From assembly GCF_936925435.1 (NCBI RefSeq), contig NZ_CAKZHQ010000019.1:1-64000 (forward strand): 64,000 nt of DNA, in the 5' to 3' direction. This DNA is from an uncultured Ramlibacter sp. GTDB lineage: Bacteria > Pseudomonadota > Gammaproteobacteria > Burkholderiales > Burkholderiaceae_C. Below are positions 29,598 through 38,548 of this stretch, piece after piece. Each line of letters begins with the position of its first letter. Within the stretch, counting starts at the first letter, position 1. The notes under the pieces are model-generated. The model worked only from the letters and a program-made list of their open reading frames with translations, ran no database searches and was not told where the DNA came from. Made by a program: the position numbers and the translations under genes.

Positions 29598-31002
29598 GGG
29601 GCAGTTCTATCTGGAAATGGGCGCCGGCGCCATCGGACAGCAGCGTCACCCGGCCGCCATGGGCCGTGACGTATTCCTGCACGATGGACAGGCCGATGCC
29701 GGTGCCGCGGGCGGCGTCGGCGGGCTGGCGCTCGCCGCGGTAAAAAGGCTCGAACACCAGGTCGCGGTCGGCTTGCGCCACGCCCGGGCCCTGGTCGCTG
29801 ATGTCAATGCGCACGCCCTCGGGCGGCGCCGACAACTGCACGCTGATGGTGCCGTGCGGCGGCGAGAAGCGGATGGCATTGGACAACAGGTTGCCCAGTG
29901 CCGTCTGCAATTTTTGCGCGTCGACAGGCAGCATCACGGCCGGGCCCTCGACTTTCACCGTGAGCTGGCGTGCCTGCCATTGCAGGCGCTGGTCGCGCAC
30001 CTGCTCGCGCAGCAGCTCCAGCAGGTCGGTGGGACGCCGGCGCAGCTGGCGCGCCTCGAAGGCGGCGGCGTTGAAGCGCAGCAAGGCCTCGATCTGGGCC
30101 TGCAGCGACAAGGTGTTCTGGTGCAGGATCTGCGTGACCTCGCGCTGGCTGGGCGTGAGTTCGCCGGTGATGCCGTCTTGCAGCAGGGCCACGCCTTCGC
30201 GCAGCGCGGCCAGCGGCGTCTTGAGTTCGTGCGAGACGTGGCGCAGGAAGCGCGCCTTGTCGGCTTCCAGTTCGGTCAGGCGCAGGCGCAGCCATTCGAG
30301 TTGCTGGCTGATGCGGCGCACGTCGGATGGGCCGCGGATGTTGATCGGCTCCTGCAGCCTGTCCTCGCCCAGGGCCACGATGGCGTGCTCCAGGCGCTTG
30401 AAGCGGCTGGACAGCCACAGGCCCAGGCCGACGGCCAGCATGCTGGCCAGGGCGATGGCGCCCATCACCTGCTGCGTCAGGCGTGTGCGGCTGGCGTCGA
30501 GCCGTTCACGCAAGGCGCGGTTGCGCTCCTCGATCAGGCCCTGGATGTCGGCTGCGATGCGGCTGTTGAGCGCATCGAGCTCGCGGAACTCGGCGGCGAC
30601 GGCGCGCTCGCGGTCCAGCGCCGTTTCCGCCGGCCCCGTCAGCTGGCCCTTGACCGTGTCCAGCTGGCTTTGCCACTGCGGCGTCTTGTCGGCGCGCAGG
30701 CCGCCGGCCTGCATCTGCTGCAAGGCGGCGCCGGCCGCCCTGGATTCGTCCTCGAAGCGGCGCCGCAGCATGGAGTCGTTCAGGATCAGGGACTGGCGAG
30801 CGGCGCGCTCCATGCCGGCGGTGCGCGCGATCAGCGACTGCGCCGCGCCATTGAGTTCCAGTGCGCGGCGGGCTTCCTCGCTGCTTTGCGCCATCAGGCG
30901 GTCCAGGATGACGACGGCGCGCAGGGCCGTGCCGCCCAGCAGGGCGCCGATCAGCATGAAGGCCACCAGCAGCAGCTGGCGAAACGACCCCATCGCCAGC
31001 AT
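29587..31002 (-). CDS. glrK: Sensor histidine kinase QseE/GlrK
   Basis: A 471-residue kinase. TM1 is at residues 5-28 (QLLLVAFMLIGALLGGTALR). A periplasmic four-helix sensor (about 30-165) is rich in Arg/Glu/Gln. TM2 (VMGAIALASMLAVGLGLWLS) leads to a HAMP, then HisKA HVSHELKTPLAALREG and HATPase NLLSNAIRFSPPH, DQGPGV, GTGIGLSIVQEYV. ATG 31002 is used; GTG 31005 or ATG 30993 also fit. It follows miaB by about 10 bases, so miaB and the QseEGF system are probably on one transcript. Confidence 0.88.
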   Translation of the reverse strand: MLAMGSFRQLLLVAFMLIGALLGGTALRAVVILDRLMAQSSEEARRALELNGAAQSLIARTAGMERAARQSLILNDSMLRRRFEDESRAAGAALQQMQAGGLRADKTPQWQSQLDTVKGQLTGPAETALDRERAVAAEFRELDALNSRIAADIQGLIEERNRALRERLDASRTRLTQQVMGAIALASMLAVGLGLWLSSRFKRLEHAIVALGEDRLQEPINIRGPSDVRRISQQLEWLRLRLTELEADKARFLRHVSHELKTPLAALREGVALLQDGITGELTPSQREVTQILHQNTLSLQAQIEALLRFNAAAFEARQLRRRPTDLLELLREQVRDQRLQWQARQLTVKVEGPAVMLPVDAQKLQTALGNLLSNAIRFSPPHGTISVQLSAPPEGVRIDISDQGPGVAQADRDLVFEPFYRGERQPADAARGTGIGLSIVQEYVTAHGGRVTLLSDGAGAHFQIELPHAS

Positions 31003-31012
31003 CACCCGCGCG

Positions 31013-32356
31013 TCAGCCAGCCAGGGCGTGATCGACCTGCAGCACCTCGCCGCGCAGCGAGCGCTGGCCGGCCTCGGTGATGCGCACGTCGACCATCTGC
31101 CCCACCAGCCGCGGCTGGGCCGGCAGCAGCACCAGCCGGTTGCATTCGGTGCGGCCTGTGAACAGGCTGGGGTCCTTGTGCGCAGGGCCTTCCACCAGCA
31201 CCCGCTGCACCGTACCCTGGCGGCTGGCGCTGATGGCCCGCACGCTGGCGTCCAGCGTCGCCTGCAGCCGCTGCAGGCGCGCCAGCTTCACTTCATGCGG
31301 CGTGTCGTCGTGCAGGTTGGCTGCCGGCGTACCCGGCCGCGGGCTGAAAATGAAGCTGAACGAGGTGTCGTAGCCGACATCGTCGACCAGCTTCATCAGC
31401 TTGCCGAAGTCCTCGTCGGTCTCGCCCGGGAAGCCAACGATGAAGTCGCTGGACAGGGCCAGCTGCGGCCGGATGGCGCGCAGCTTGCGCACCGTGCTCT
31501 TGTATTCCATGGCGGTGTAGCCGCGCTTCATGGCCATCAGGATGCGGTCGCTGCCGTGCTGCACCGGCAGGTGCAGGTGGCTGACCAGCTTGGGCACCTT
31601 GGCATAGGTGTCGATCAGCCGCTGGGTGAATTCGTTGGGGTGGCTGGTGGTGTAGCGGATGCGCTCGATGCCAGGGATCTCGGCGACGTACTCGATCAGC
31701 AGGGCGAAGTCGGCGATGTCGGCCGTCCCGCCCATCGTGCCGCGGTAGGCATTGACGTTCTGGCCCAGCAGCGTCACTTCACGCACGCCCTGGTCGGCCA
31801 GGCCGGCGACCTCGGTCAGCACGTCCTCGAAGGGCCGCGAGACCTCCTCGCCGCGCGTATAGGGAACGACGCAGTAGCTGCAGTACTTGCTGCAGCCTTC
31901 CATGATGCTGACGTAAGCGCTGGCGCCGTCGACCCGCGCCGGCGGGAGGTGGTCGAACTTCTCGATCTCGGGAAAGCTGATGTCCACCTGCGGCCGCTCC
32001 TGGCGCGCGCGCTGCTCCAGCAGCTGTGGCAGGCGGTGCAGGGTCTGCGGGCCGAACACCACGTCCACATAGGGCGCTCGCTCGATGATGGCCGCGCCCT
32101 CCTGGCTGGCGACGCAGCCGCCCACACCGATCAGTACGCCCTTGGCCTTGAGATGCTTGACCCGGCCCAGGTCGGAGAACACTTTTTCCTGTGCCTTCTC
32201 GCGCACCGAGCAGGTGTTGAAGAGGATGAGGTCGGCCTCGTCCACGTTCTGGGTGGGCTCGTAGCCCTGCGCGGCGTGCATCACGTCGGCCATCTTGTCC
32301 GAGTCGTACTCGTTCATCTGGCAGCCGAAGGTCTTGATGAAAACTTTTTTGGTCAT
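31013..32356 (-). CDS. miaB: tRNA-2-methylthio-N6-isopentenyladenosine synthase MiaB
   Basis: A 447-residue radical-SAM methylthiotransferase that adds the 2-methylthio group to i6A37 in tRNAs reading UNN codons. The N-terminal MTTase domain begins [20 protein letters not shown], with cluster cysteines also in [13 protein letters not shown] and [11 protein letters not shown]. The radical-SAM core [17 protein letters not shown] has the CxxxCxxC motif. A C-terminal TRAM domain ([14 protein letters not shown]...VDVRITEA) contacts tRNA. All six cluster cysteines are present. Confidence 0.97.
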   Translation of the reverse strand: MTKKVFIKTFGCQMNEYDSDKMADVMHAAQGYEPTQNVDEADLILFNTCSVREKAQEKVFSDLGRVKHLKAKGVLIGVGGCVASQEGAAIIERAPYVDVVFGPQTLHRLPQLLEQRARQERPQVDISFPEIEKFDHLPPARVDGASAYVSIMEGCSKYCSYCVVPYTRGEEVSRPFEDVLTEVAGLADQGVREVTLLGQNVNAYRGTMGGTADIADFALLIEYVAEIPGIERIRYTTSHPNEFTQRLIDTYAKVPKLVSHLHLPVQHGSDRILMAMKRGYTAMEYKSTVRKLRAIRPQLALSSDFIVGFPGETDEDFGKLMKLVDDVGYDTSFSFIFSPRPGTPAANLHDDTPHEVKLARLQRLQATLDASVRAISASRQGTVQRVLVEGPAHKDPSLFTGRTECNRLVLLPAQPRLVGQMVDVRITEAGQRSLRGEVLQVDHALAG

Positions 32357-32366
32357 GGCGCTGGCC

Positions 32367-32786
32367 TCACTTGCGCGCGCCGAAGATCGCGGCCAGCAGC
32401 TCGGCGAAGCGCAAGAAGCCCTCGGCCCCGCTGCCAGCGCCGCCGAGCTTGGTGAATTCCGCCTCGGTCAGGATCCAGACCTCGTGCACCAGGCCGGCAG
32501 CGTCGCGCCGGTAGACTACGGGCACGGTCTTGCCGGCCAGGGCTCCGGTCAGCACGAGCATGTTGTTGAGGTCGCGGATGCGGACGCCGGGCGAAAGCCG
32601 GTCGGCCTTGCCGTCCAGCGCGATCTCCGGCGGGTAACCCACCGCCATGCGGGCGGGCTTCACGTCCTTGGGCGCTTCGCGCACCATTCCCTGGGCGGCA
32701 GCGCCGGTGGGCAATGCGGTGACGGCCAGGCAGGCCAGGGAGAGGGACAGGGCCAGGCCGGCCCGGAGTCTGTTGCAGCGGTTCAT
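32367..32786 (-). CDS. Small exported hypothetical protein
   Basis: A 139-residue product with a signal peptide ([20 protein letters not shown], cleaved near ...GAAAQ, about residue 33). The mature part of about 105 residues contains [39 protein letters not shown] and [20 protein letters not shown], predicted mostly beta-strands with a C-terminal helix. It ends 11 bases before miaB on the same strand. I do not recognise a named domain, but similar small proteins occur next to miaB in related genomes as far as I recall. Likely periplasmic; function unknown. ATG 32786 is chosen because it gives a proper signal peptide. Confidence 0.75.
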   Translation of the reverse strand: MNRCNRLRAGLALSLSLACLAVTALPTGAAAQGMVREAPKDVKPARMAVGYPPEIALDGKADRLSPGVRIRDLNNMLVLTGALAGKTVPVVYRRDAAGLVHEVWILTEAEFTKLGGAGSGAEGFLRFAELLAAIFGARK

Positions 32787-32926
32787 GGTGTCTGTCCAGA
32801 GGCTGTCGAAGGAAAAAGGCACTGCGCGAACAGTGCCTCGGGGATGGGCCGCAGTTTACCAAAGCGGGCCTTCTTATACTGCCGCCTTCGTCCCAGCGCT
32901 GGCTGGCATCACCCACAGGAGTTTTC

Positions 32927-33892
32927 ATGGCATTTCAACCTTTGCGCGGCCTGGGCCTGGCGCTCGCGCTCAGTCTGGCGGCCGGCACGGCACTGGCGCA
33001 GCAGCGCGTCATCCGCATCGTCGTTCCCTACGGCCCCGGCGCGGTGCAGGACACCATCGCCCGCACCTTCAACAACGAGCTGGGCGTGCTGCTGGGTGCG
33101 TCGGTGATCATCGAGAACCGCGCCGGCGCCGGCGGTACCATCGGCACGGCCCAGGTCGCCAAGGCCGCGCCCGACGGCAACACCCTGGTGCTGGCCGCAG
33201 CCAGCCACACCCTGGCCGGCCACATGTACAGCAAGCTGCCCTACGACCCGATCAAGGACTTCGTGGGTGTGAGCTACCTGGGCAATTCGGGCTACGTGAT
33301 TGCCGCGCCGGGCAATCTGGAGGGCGTGAACAGCCTGGCCGACTACCTCAAGCTGCTCAAGGCCAAGCCGGGCCAGTTCAATTACGCCTCGGCCGGCAAC
33401 GGCAGCGCCACCCACCTGGGCATGGCCTCCTTCCTGGCCAAGGCAGGCGCGCAGATGCAGCACATCCCGATGAAGTCCACCGGCGACGCTGTCAACGAGG
33501 CCCTGGCAGGCCGGGTGCAGGGCGTGGTGCCGGCGGTGATCGGCGTTGTGGCCTTCAAGCAGGACGCGCGCCTGAAGCTGCTGGCCTACACCGGCACCAG
33601 CCGCTCGCGCTTCCTGCCCGAGTTGCCCACCGTGGCCGAAGCCGGCCTGCCGGGCTACAAGTTCGATTCCTGGTTCGGCCTGCTGGCCCCGGCCGCCATG
33701 CCCAAGGCCGAGGTCGACAAGCTCAACGCCGCGGTGCAAAAGGTGATGGCCGACCCGGCTGTGCAGCAGCGCTTTGCCAACCTGGGCGTGGAAATGGGCG
33801 CCATGGCCCCGGACGACTTCAACAAGCTGTTGCGCGCCGACTGGGAAACGTCTGGCGCCATCGTCAAGGCCTCGGGCGCCAAGATCGACTGA
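32927..33892 (+). CDS. Bug/TctC-family tripartite transporter substrate-binding protein
   Basis: A 321-residue periplasmic protein with a signal peptide cleaved after TALAQ (about residue 25). The Bug fold is evident: RIVVPYGPGAVQDTIAR near the N-terminus, VIIENRAGAGGTIGTAQVAK, NTLVLAAASHTLAG, then FNYASAGNGSATHLG and ELPTVAEAGLPGYKF. Bug proteins bind carboxylates or amides and are greatly expanded in Burkholderiales. Here no TctA/TctB membrane genes are nearby, so it is an orphan receptor. An ACAGGAG site precedes the ATG. The ligand is unknown. Confidence 0.92.
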   Translation: MAFQPLRGLGLALALSLAAGTALAQQRVIRIVVPYGPGAVQDTIARTFNNELGVLLGASVIIENRAGAGGTIGTAQVAKAAPDGNTLVLAAASHTLAGHMYSKLPYDPIKDFVGVSYLGNSGYVIAAPGNLEGVNSLADYLKLLKAKPGQFNYASAGNGSATHLGMASFLAKAGAQMQHIPMKSTGDAVNEALAGRVQGVVPAVIGVVAFKQDARLKLLAYTGTSRSRFLPELPTVAEAGLPGYKFDSWFGLLAPAAMPKAEVDKLNAAVQKVMADPAVQQRFANLGVEMGAMAPDDFNKLLRADWETSGAIVKASGAKID

Positions 33893-33904
33893 GGCCGCAA
33901 GAAA

Positions 33905-33934
33905 AAAGCCCCGGGCCGGACGGCACGGGGCTTT
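33905..33934 (-). terminator. Terminator between the Bug gene and tRNA
   Basis: Nine-base arms AAAGCCCCG (33905-33913) and CGGGGCTTT (33926-33934) form a GC-rich stem with a 12-base loop. On the minus strand it is followed by a run of T (complement of the As at 33902-33907), so it ends the tRNA transcript. The stem may also serve the plus-strand Bug gene, though no T-run follows it there. Confidence 0.8.
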
Positions 33935-33943
33935 CAGGGGATC

Positions 33944-34020
33944 TGGTGGCGCTTCACGGATTCGAACCGCGGACCTGTGGATTATGATTCCATCGCTCTA
34001 ACCGACTGAGCTAAAGCGCC
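33944..34020 (-). tRNA. tRNA with CAT anticodon (probably elongator Met)
   Basis: On the minus strand: acceptor GGCGCTT pairs with AAGCGCC, followed by discriminator A and an encoded CCA. D-arm GCTC/GAGC, anticodon loop ATCATAA with anticodon CAT, and the T-loop GGTTCGAATCC pattern are all present. The length is 77 nt including CCA. CAT can mean elongator Met, initiator Met or Ile2 (lysidine-modified). It lacks the initiator's features (the 1-72 pair G-C is formed), and I judge Met more likely than Ile2. Confidence 0.92.
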
Positions 34021-34073
34021 GTTCCGGGCGCTTTTTCAGTTTGCGCCGGAGCCCGAGATTATAACGGATGCCG

Positions 34074-34853
34074 TCACTGGTTCCGGAACTGGGGCTTGCG
34101 CTTGTTGACGAAGGCGTCCATGCCTTCCTTCTGGTCGGCGGTGGCGAAGGTCGCGTGGAACATGCGCCGCTCGAACATGATGCCGTCCGACAAGCTGCTC
34201 TCGAAGGCCCGGTTGACCGATTCTTTGGCCGCCATCACCGCGATCTGCGAGAACTCGCAGATCAGCAGGGCCGCGCCCAGAGCTTCTTCCATCAGCTTGT
34301 CCAGCGGCACGACGCGGCTGACCAGGCCAGAGCGCTCGGCTTCGGCGGCGTCCATCATGCGGGCCGTCAGCGCCATGTCCATGGCCTTGGCCTTGCCGAT
34401 CGCGCGCGGCAGGCGCTGGGTGCCGCCGGCGCCGGGGATGATGCCCAGCTTGATCTCGGGCTGACCGAATTTCGCGTTGTCGGCGGCGATGATGAAGTCG
34501 CACATCATGGCCAGCTCGCAGCCGCCGCCCAGGGCGAAGCCGCTGACGGCGGCGATCACCGGCTTGCGCACGCTGCGGATGGTTTCCCAGTTGCGGGTGA
34601 TGTAGTCGCCCTTGTAGACGTCGGCGAAGCCGTAGCTGGCCATGGCGCCGATGTCGGCGCCGGCGGCAAAGGCTTTCTCGCTGCCGGTGACGATGATGCA
34701 GCCGATGGCCTCGTCGGCGTCGAAGGCCTTCACGGCCGCGCCCAGTTCGTCCATCAGCTGGTTGTTCAGCGCGTTGAGTTGCTTGGGGCGGTTGAGCGTC
34801 ACCACGCCGACCTTGCCGCCCTCGGTGCGCACCTCGATGCATTCGTAAGCCAT
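34074..34853 (-). CDS. Enoyl-CoA hydratase (crotonase family)
   Basis: A 259-residue crotonase. The oxyanion-hole region [13 protein letters not shown] and [20 protein letters not shown] carry the conserved Gly residues and the first catalytic Glu (in CEL). The second Glu is in [20 protein letters not shown]. Both catalytic glutamates being present means it should hydrate trans-2-enoyl-CoA, as in fatty-acid or phenylacetate degradation (FadB/PaaF-like). A strong GAGGAGAACGAC precedes the ATG. It is divergent from paaG across a 97-bp gap holding a PaaR-like operator, so it may be part of the phenylacetate regulon. Confidence 0.93.
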   Translation of the reverse strand: MAYECIEVRTEGGKVGVVTLNRPKQLNALNNQLMDELGAAVKAFDADEAIGCIIVTGSEKAFAAGADIGAMASYGFADVYKGDYITRNWETIRSVRKPVIAAVSGFALGGGCELAMMCDFIIAADNAKFGQPEIKLGIIPGAGGTQRLPRAIGKAKAMDMALTARMMDAAEAERSGLVSRVVPLDKLMEEALGAALLICEFSQIAVMAAKESVNRAFESSLSDGIMFERRMFHATFATADQKEGMDAFVNKRKPQFRNQ

Positions 34854-34906
34854 GTCGTTCTCCTCGGTTGGATCGGAGGACTATACCCAAGGGAAAACAT
34901 TCACCA

Positions 34907-34920
34907 ACCGATCGGTCGGT
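34907..34920. promoter_or_regulatory. PaaR-like (TetR-family) operator
   Basis: ACCGATCGGTCGGT lies 30 bases before paaG in the divergent gap. It is a near-perfect dyad (perfect ACCGATCGGT core plus a second CGGT half-site) and close to the ACCGACCGGTCGGT-type site known for the TetR-family phenylacetate regulator PaaR of Burkholderiales. The regulator gene itself is not in the window. Confidence 0.65.
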
Positions 34921-34950
34921 CAATGCTAGAGTGCCGCCAGGAGACCAGGT

Positions 34951-35754
34951 ATGACCGAACCGACCGTGCTGTATTCGACCGAGGGCGCCGTGGCGCTGAT
35001 CACGCTGAACCGGCCGCAGGCGCTCAATAGCTTCACCCGGCAGATGCACCATGAACTGTGGGCTGCGCTGGACAGGGCCGAGGCCGACAAGGCGGTGCGC
35101 GCCATCGTCCTGACCGGTGCCGGCCGCGGCTTTTGTGCCGGCGCCGACCTGGGCGAATTCGACTTCGCGCCCGGCCCCAACCTGGTCCAACGGGCCGACC
35201 CCGGTCCGGTCATCGACCAGGCTTTCAATCCCACGGTGCGCAAGCTGATGGCGCTGCGCGTGCCGACGGTGGCTGCCGTCAACGGCGTGGCGGCCGGCGC
35301 CGGTGCCTCGCTGGCCATGACCTGCGACCTCGCCGTCGCTGCACCCAACGCCAGCTTCATCCAGGCCTTCAGCAGGATCGGCCTGGTGCCCGATGCCGGC
35401 GGCACCTGGTTCCTGGTCCAGAAGCTGGGGCTGGCGCGGGCCATGGGCGCTGCGCTGCTGGGCGACAAGCTCAGCGCCAAGGAAGCGAAAGAGTGGGGAA
35501 TGATCTGGGACGTTGCGCCCGAAGGCCAGGACTGCGTGGCAGCGGCCATGCAACTGGCCCAGCGCCTGGCCGTGCTGCCGACCCAGGCCCTGGTGGCCAC
35601 CCGCAAGCTGCTGCGTGATGCTGCCTCGCGCAGCCTGGACGAGCAGCTTGACGCCGAGCGCGACACGCAGTCGCAACTGGGCAAGACCCATGACTACATC
35701 GAAGGCGTGATGGCCTTCCTCGAGAAGCGCCCGGCGCAGTTCAAGGGAGAGTGA
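34951..35754 (+). CDS. paaG: 1,2-epoxyphenylacetyl-CoA isomerase
   Basis: A 267-residue crotonase-fold isomerase of aerobic phenylacetate catabolism, which turns ring-1,2-epoxyphenylacetyl-CoA into the oxepin-CoA. It has the crotonase oxyanion motif GRGFCAGADLGEF and, unlike hydratases, no catalytic glutamates: AAGAGASLAMTCDLAVA lacks CE. The PaaG/ECI-type aspartate is in IGLVPDAGGTWFL. A CAGGAG site precedes the ATG. It is the first gene of a paaG-paaI-paaK cluster; the paaI start follows 2 bases after its stop. Confidence 0.92.
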   Translation: MTEPTVLYSTEGAVALITLNRPQALNSFTRQMHHELWAALDRAEADKAVRAIVLTGAGRGFCAGADLGEFDFAPGPNLVQRADPGPVIDQAFNPTVRKLMALRVPTVAAVNGVAAGAGASLAMTCDLAVAAPNASFIQAFSRIGLVPDAGGTWFLVQKLGLARAMGAALLGDKLSAKEAKEWGMIWDVAPEGQDCVAAAMQLAQRLAVLPTQALVATRKLLRDAASRSLDEQLDAERDTQSQLGKTHDYIEGVMAFLEKRPAQFKGE

Positions 35755-35756
35755 CC

Positions 35757-36191
35757 ATGTCCCCGACCGAAATGGCGCGGCGTGTCGGCGAAACCATGTG
35801 GGCCGGCGACACGGCCAGCAAGGACACCATGGGCATGGAGCTCCTGGCCTGCGAGCCGGGCCGCGCCGTGCTGCGCATGCAGGTGCGCGAGCTGCACCTG
35901 AACGGCCACCGCATCTGCCACGGCGGCTTCATCTTCACCCTGGCCGATTCCACCTTTGCCTTTGCCTGCAACAGCCATAACAAGGTGACGGTGGCCGCCG
36001 GCTGCAGCATCGAATTCCTCAGGCCCGGCCAGTTGGGCGACGTGCTCACCTGCGAGGGGGTGGAGCAGGTGCTGCAGGGCCGTCACGGCATCTACGACAT
36101 GCGGGTGAGCAACCAGCGCGGCGAGGTCGTGGCCATGTTCCGCGGCAAGAGCGCATCCATCTCTGGCACTGTGATCCCGGAGGTGACATGA
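35757..36191 (+). CDS. paaI: Hydroxyphenylacetyl-CoA thioesterase PaaI
   Basis: A 144-residue single hot-dog thioesterase. The motif HRICHGGFIFTLADSTFAFA carries the catalytic Asp (in LADS) and the HGG signature of PaaI. In phenylacetate degradation it rescues CoA trapped in dead-end hydroxylated intermediates. ATG 35757 is used; an in-frame GTG at 35751 overlaps the paaG stop. Its last four bases (ATGA) overlap the start of paaK, so the three genes are translationally coupled. Confidence 0.92.
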   Translation: MSPTEMARRVGETMWAGDTASKDTMGMELLACEPGRAVLRMQVRELHLNGHRICHGGFIFTLADSTFAFACNSHNKVTVAAGCSIEFLRPGQLGDVLTCEGVEQVLQGRHGIYDMRVSNQRGEVVAMFRGKSASISGTVIPEVT

Positions 36192-37480
36192 CGGGCTTTC
36201 CCCTCGAGCCCATCGAGAAGGCCAGCGTCGACGAGCTGCGCGGCCTGCAGTTCAAACGCCTGCGCCAGACCTTGCAGCACGCCTGGGCCAACTCACCGGT
36301 GTACCGGGCCAAGTTCGACGCCGCCGGCGTGCATCCCGATGACTGCCGCAGCCTGGCTGATCTGGCAAAGTTCCCCTTCACCACCAAGAAGGACCTGCGC
36401 GACAGCTACCCCTACGGCATGTTCGCCGTGCCGCGCGCGCAGTGCGCGCGCATCCATGCCTCCAGCGGAACGACGGGCAAGCCCACCGTGGTCGGCTACA
36501 CCAGGAACGACATCGCCACCTGGTCCCATGTGATGGCGCGCAGCATCCGCGCTTCGGGCGCGCGGCCGGGCGATCTGGTGCATGTGAGCTACGGCTACGG
36601 CCTGTTCACCGGCGGCCTGGGCGCGCACTATGGCGCCGAGCATCTGGGCCTGACGGTCGTGCCCTTCGGCGGCGGCCAGACCGAGCGCCAGGTGCAGCTG
36701 ATTGCCGACTTCCGGCCCGACATCATCATGGTCACGCCCAGCTACATGCTGGCCATCGCCGACGAGTTCGAGCGCCAGGGGCTGGACCCGGCCCGGTCCT
36801 CGCTGCGTCTGGGCATCTTCGGCGCGGAGCCCTGGACCAACGACATGCGCGCCGCCATCGAGCAGCGCATGGGGATCGATGCCGTGGACATCTACGGCCT
36901 GTCCGAGGTGATGGGGCCGGGCGTGGCCAACGAGTGCGTGGAAACCAAGGACGGCCCCACCCTCTGGGAGGACCACTTCTATCCCGAGATCATCGATCCC
37001 GAGACCGGTGCATTGTTGGCCGATGGCGAACTGGGCGAGCTGGTCCTGACCAGCTTGACCAAGGAAGCGCTGCCGGTCATCCGCTACCGCACGCGCGACC
37101 TGACGCGTCTGCTGCCAGGCACGGCGCGCACCATGCGCCGCATGGAAAAGATCACAGGCCGCAGCGACGACATGATGATCGTGCGCGGCGTCAATGTCTT
37201 CCCCACGCAGATCGAGGAGCTGATCTTGCAGCGTGCGGAGCTGGCGCCGCACTACCAATGCATCCTCAGCCGCGAAGGCCCGCTGGACTGCCTGACTGTG
37301 GCGGTGGAGGCGCGCCAGGGCATAGCGCACGACAGCCTGTCGGCGCGGGCGGCGGCCGACAGGCTGGCCCATGAGATCAAGACCTATGTGGGGACCTCGG
37401 CGCGCGTCGAGTTGCGCGCCGCCGGTGGCATCGAACGCAGTCTGGGCAAGGCCAGGCGGGTCCTGGATCAAAGGAAATGA
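36188..37480 (+). CDS. paaK: Phenylacetate-CoA ligase
   Basis: A 430-residue adenylate-forming ligase that activates phenylacetate to phenylacetyl-CoA with ATP, the first step of the pathway. The ATP-binding loop HASSGTTGKPTVVGYT is at about residues 95-110. IYGLSEVMGPGVANEC, the YRTRDLT motif and RSDDMMIVRGVNVFPTQIEE mark the hinge and C-terminal lid. Its length is typical of PaaK. The operon ends here: the next gene is convergent, and the monooxygenase genes paaABCDE that often follow in relatives are not present. Confidence 0.95.
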   Translation: MTGFPLEPIEKASVDELRGLQFKRLRQTLQHAWANSPVYRAKFDAAGVHPDDCRSLADLAKFPFTTKKDLRDSYPYGMFAVPRAQCARIHASSGTTGKPTVVGYTRNDIATWSHVMARSIRASGARPGDLVHVSYGYGLFTGGLGAHYGAEHLGLTVVPFGGGQTERQVQLIADFRPDIIMVTPSYMLAIADEFERQGLDPARSSLRLGIFGAEPWTNDMRAAIEQRMGIDAVDIYGLSEVMGPGVANECVETKDGPTLWEDHFYPEIIDPETGALLADGELGELVLTSLTKEALPVIRYRTRDLTRLLPGTARTMRRMEKITGRSDDMMIVRGVNVFPTQIEELILQRAELAPHYQCILSREGPLDCLTVAVEARQGIAHDSLSARAAADRLAHEIKTYVGTSARVELRAAGGIERSLGKARRVLDQRK

Positions 37481-37483
37481 CTG

Positions 37484-38548
37484 CTAGCGCTGTTCGATGC
37501 TGTCGACGATCAGGTCGACCACTGCTTCCTCGCCCATGCTCACACGGATGCGCACCGGCAGGTATTGCAGGCTGGGCGCGAACCACATCTCTGCCGTGAT
37601 GTTGCCGCGCGGGTTGGCGATGGGCCGGGGCTTGAGGCGAAAAGCCTCGATCTCGCCCAGCCGCGGCGTGCGCAGCATCTCGCGCTCGACGATGTCGTAG
37701 GTCCAAAGGTCGACGGCATTGGGCCGCGCCAGCCAGAGGTCCACGCTGCGCCCGACCTCCAGCCGCTCCTGGCCGGTGGCGAAGCGGTGGGCCAGCTCGA
37801 CGAACTGGCTGGCCGTGTCCTGCATGCCACCGGGCCGCGGCGCCCTGCGGCCGTCGGCAAAAAAAATGCTGGCCTCGTCCATGCGCATGCCTCGGCTCTT
37901 GCCGCGTCGCACTTCCTCGTAGGCCAGCGGCAGCAGGCCGTCGGAACGCACCTCGCCCTGGCTGGTGATGAGCAGCCGCACCATCAAGGTCACATCGATG
38001 TCGATGCGGGCCTGGTAGCGGTTGCCGTCGCGCTGCCATTGCACCTTGGCGTCGCCATAGAGCTCGCCGCTGCGAAAGCGCCCGCCCAACTGGTAGTTCA
38101 GACGCGTGTCGGCCGGCCAGCTGTCGGCCGGGTCTGCCGTGGCAGTGACGGCGGCTGTGGCGGCTTCGGGCAGGGACTCGGCGGCTGCGGCTTCAGGCGG
38201 CTGCGGCGCGACCGGCTCCGGCGGCGGGGCGGCATCGGTGACGGCGGCAGTGGCGGTCGCCGCCGGACTGCTGATTGCTATCGATTCGGTAGCTGGTGAG
38301 GCCTGTTTCACGGGGGCTGCAGGCCTTTTTTTCTCTGACGCAGGCGGCGCAGGTGGGGTCTGCGGTTGCAGCAGCCGGGTGAACATGGGCTCGGCCTGTG
38401 ATCGCAGCACGCTGGCCGCAGGCAGCTGGCGCGCCAGCCAGTCCAGCGCCAGGCCATGGGCCAGCAGCACGGCCAGGCCGATGGCCAGCAGCCGCAGGGC
38501 CAGGCCGGCCGGAGCGCTGCCGGCGTTCAGGCGGGCACGGCGAGCCAT
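37484..38548 (-). CDS. DUF3108 domain protein with N-terminal TM and low-complexity linker
   Basis: A 354-residue protein. It has an N-terminal membrane anchor (LALRLLAIGLAVLLAHGLAL, about residues 15-34), a long Ala/Pro/Thr-rich linker (about 55-145), and a C-terminal DUF3108 domain (about 150-354). The domain starts RLNYQLGGRFRSGELYGDAK and includes DVTLMVRLLITSQGEV and MWFAPSLQYLPVRIRV; it is thought to be a periplasmic beta-rich fold. The function of DUF3108 is unknown. It overlaps the M61 peptidase gene by 22 bases and ends a four-gene operon. One copy of the 17-bp palindrome lies inside the linker, read as ATESIA. Confidence 0.85.
   Translation of the reverse strand: MARRARLNAGSAPAGLALRLLAIGLAVLLAHGLALDWLARQLPAASVLRSQAEPMFTRLLQPQTPPAPPASEKKRPAAPVKQASPATESIAISSPAATATAAVTDAAPPPEPVAPQPPEAAAAESLPEAATAAVTATADPADSWPADTRLNYQLGGRFRSGELYGDAKVQWQRDGNRYQARIDIDVTLMVRLLITSQGEVRSDGLLPLAYEEVRRGKSRGMRMDEASIFFADGRRAPRPGGMQDTASQFVELAHRFATGQERLEVGRSVDLWLARPNAVDLWTYDIVEREMLRTPRLGEIEAFRLKPRPIANPRGNITAEMWFAPSLQYLPVRIRVSMGEEAVVDLIVDSIEQR
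38277..38293. repeat. 17-bp dispersed palindrome, copy 3 (inside the DUF3108 gene)
   Basis: GCTATCGATTCGGTAGC lies in the coding sequence. In the gene's sense it reads GCT ACC GAA TCG ATA GC, encoding Ala-Thr-Glu-Ser-Ile-Ala within the Ala/Pro linker. It contains a rare ATA codon, and the 15-codon stretch around it is AT-richer than the rest of the gene. Confidence 0.7.
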
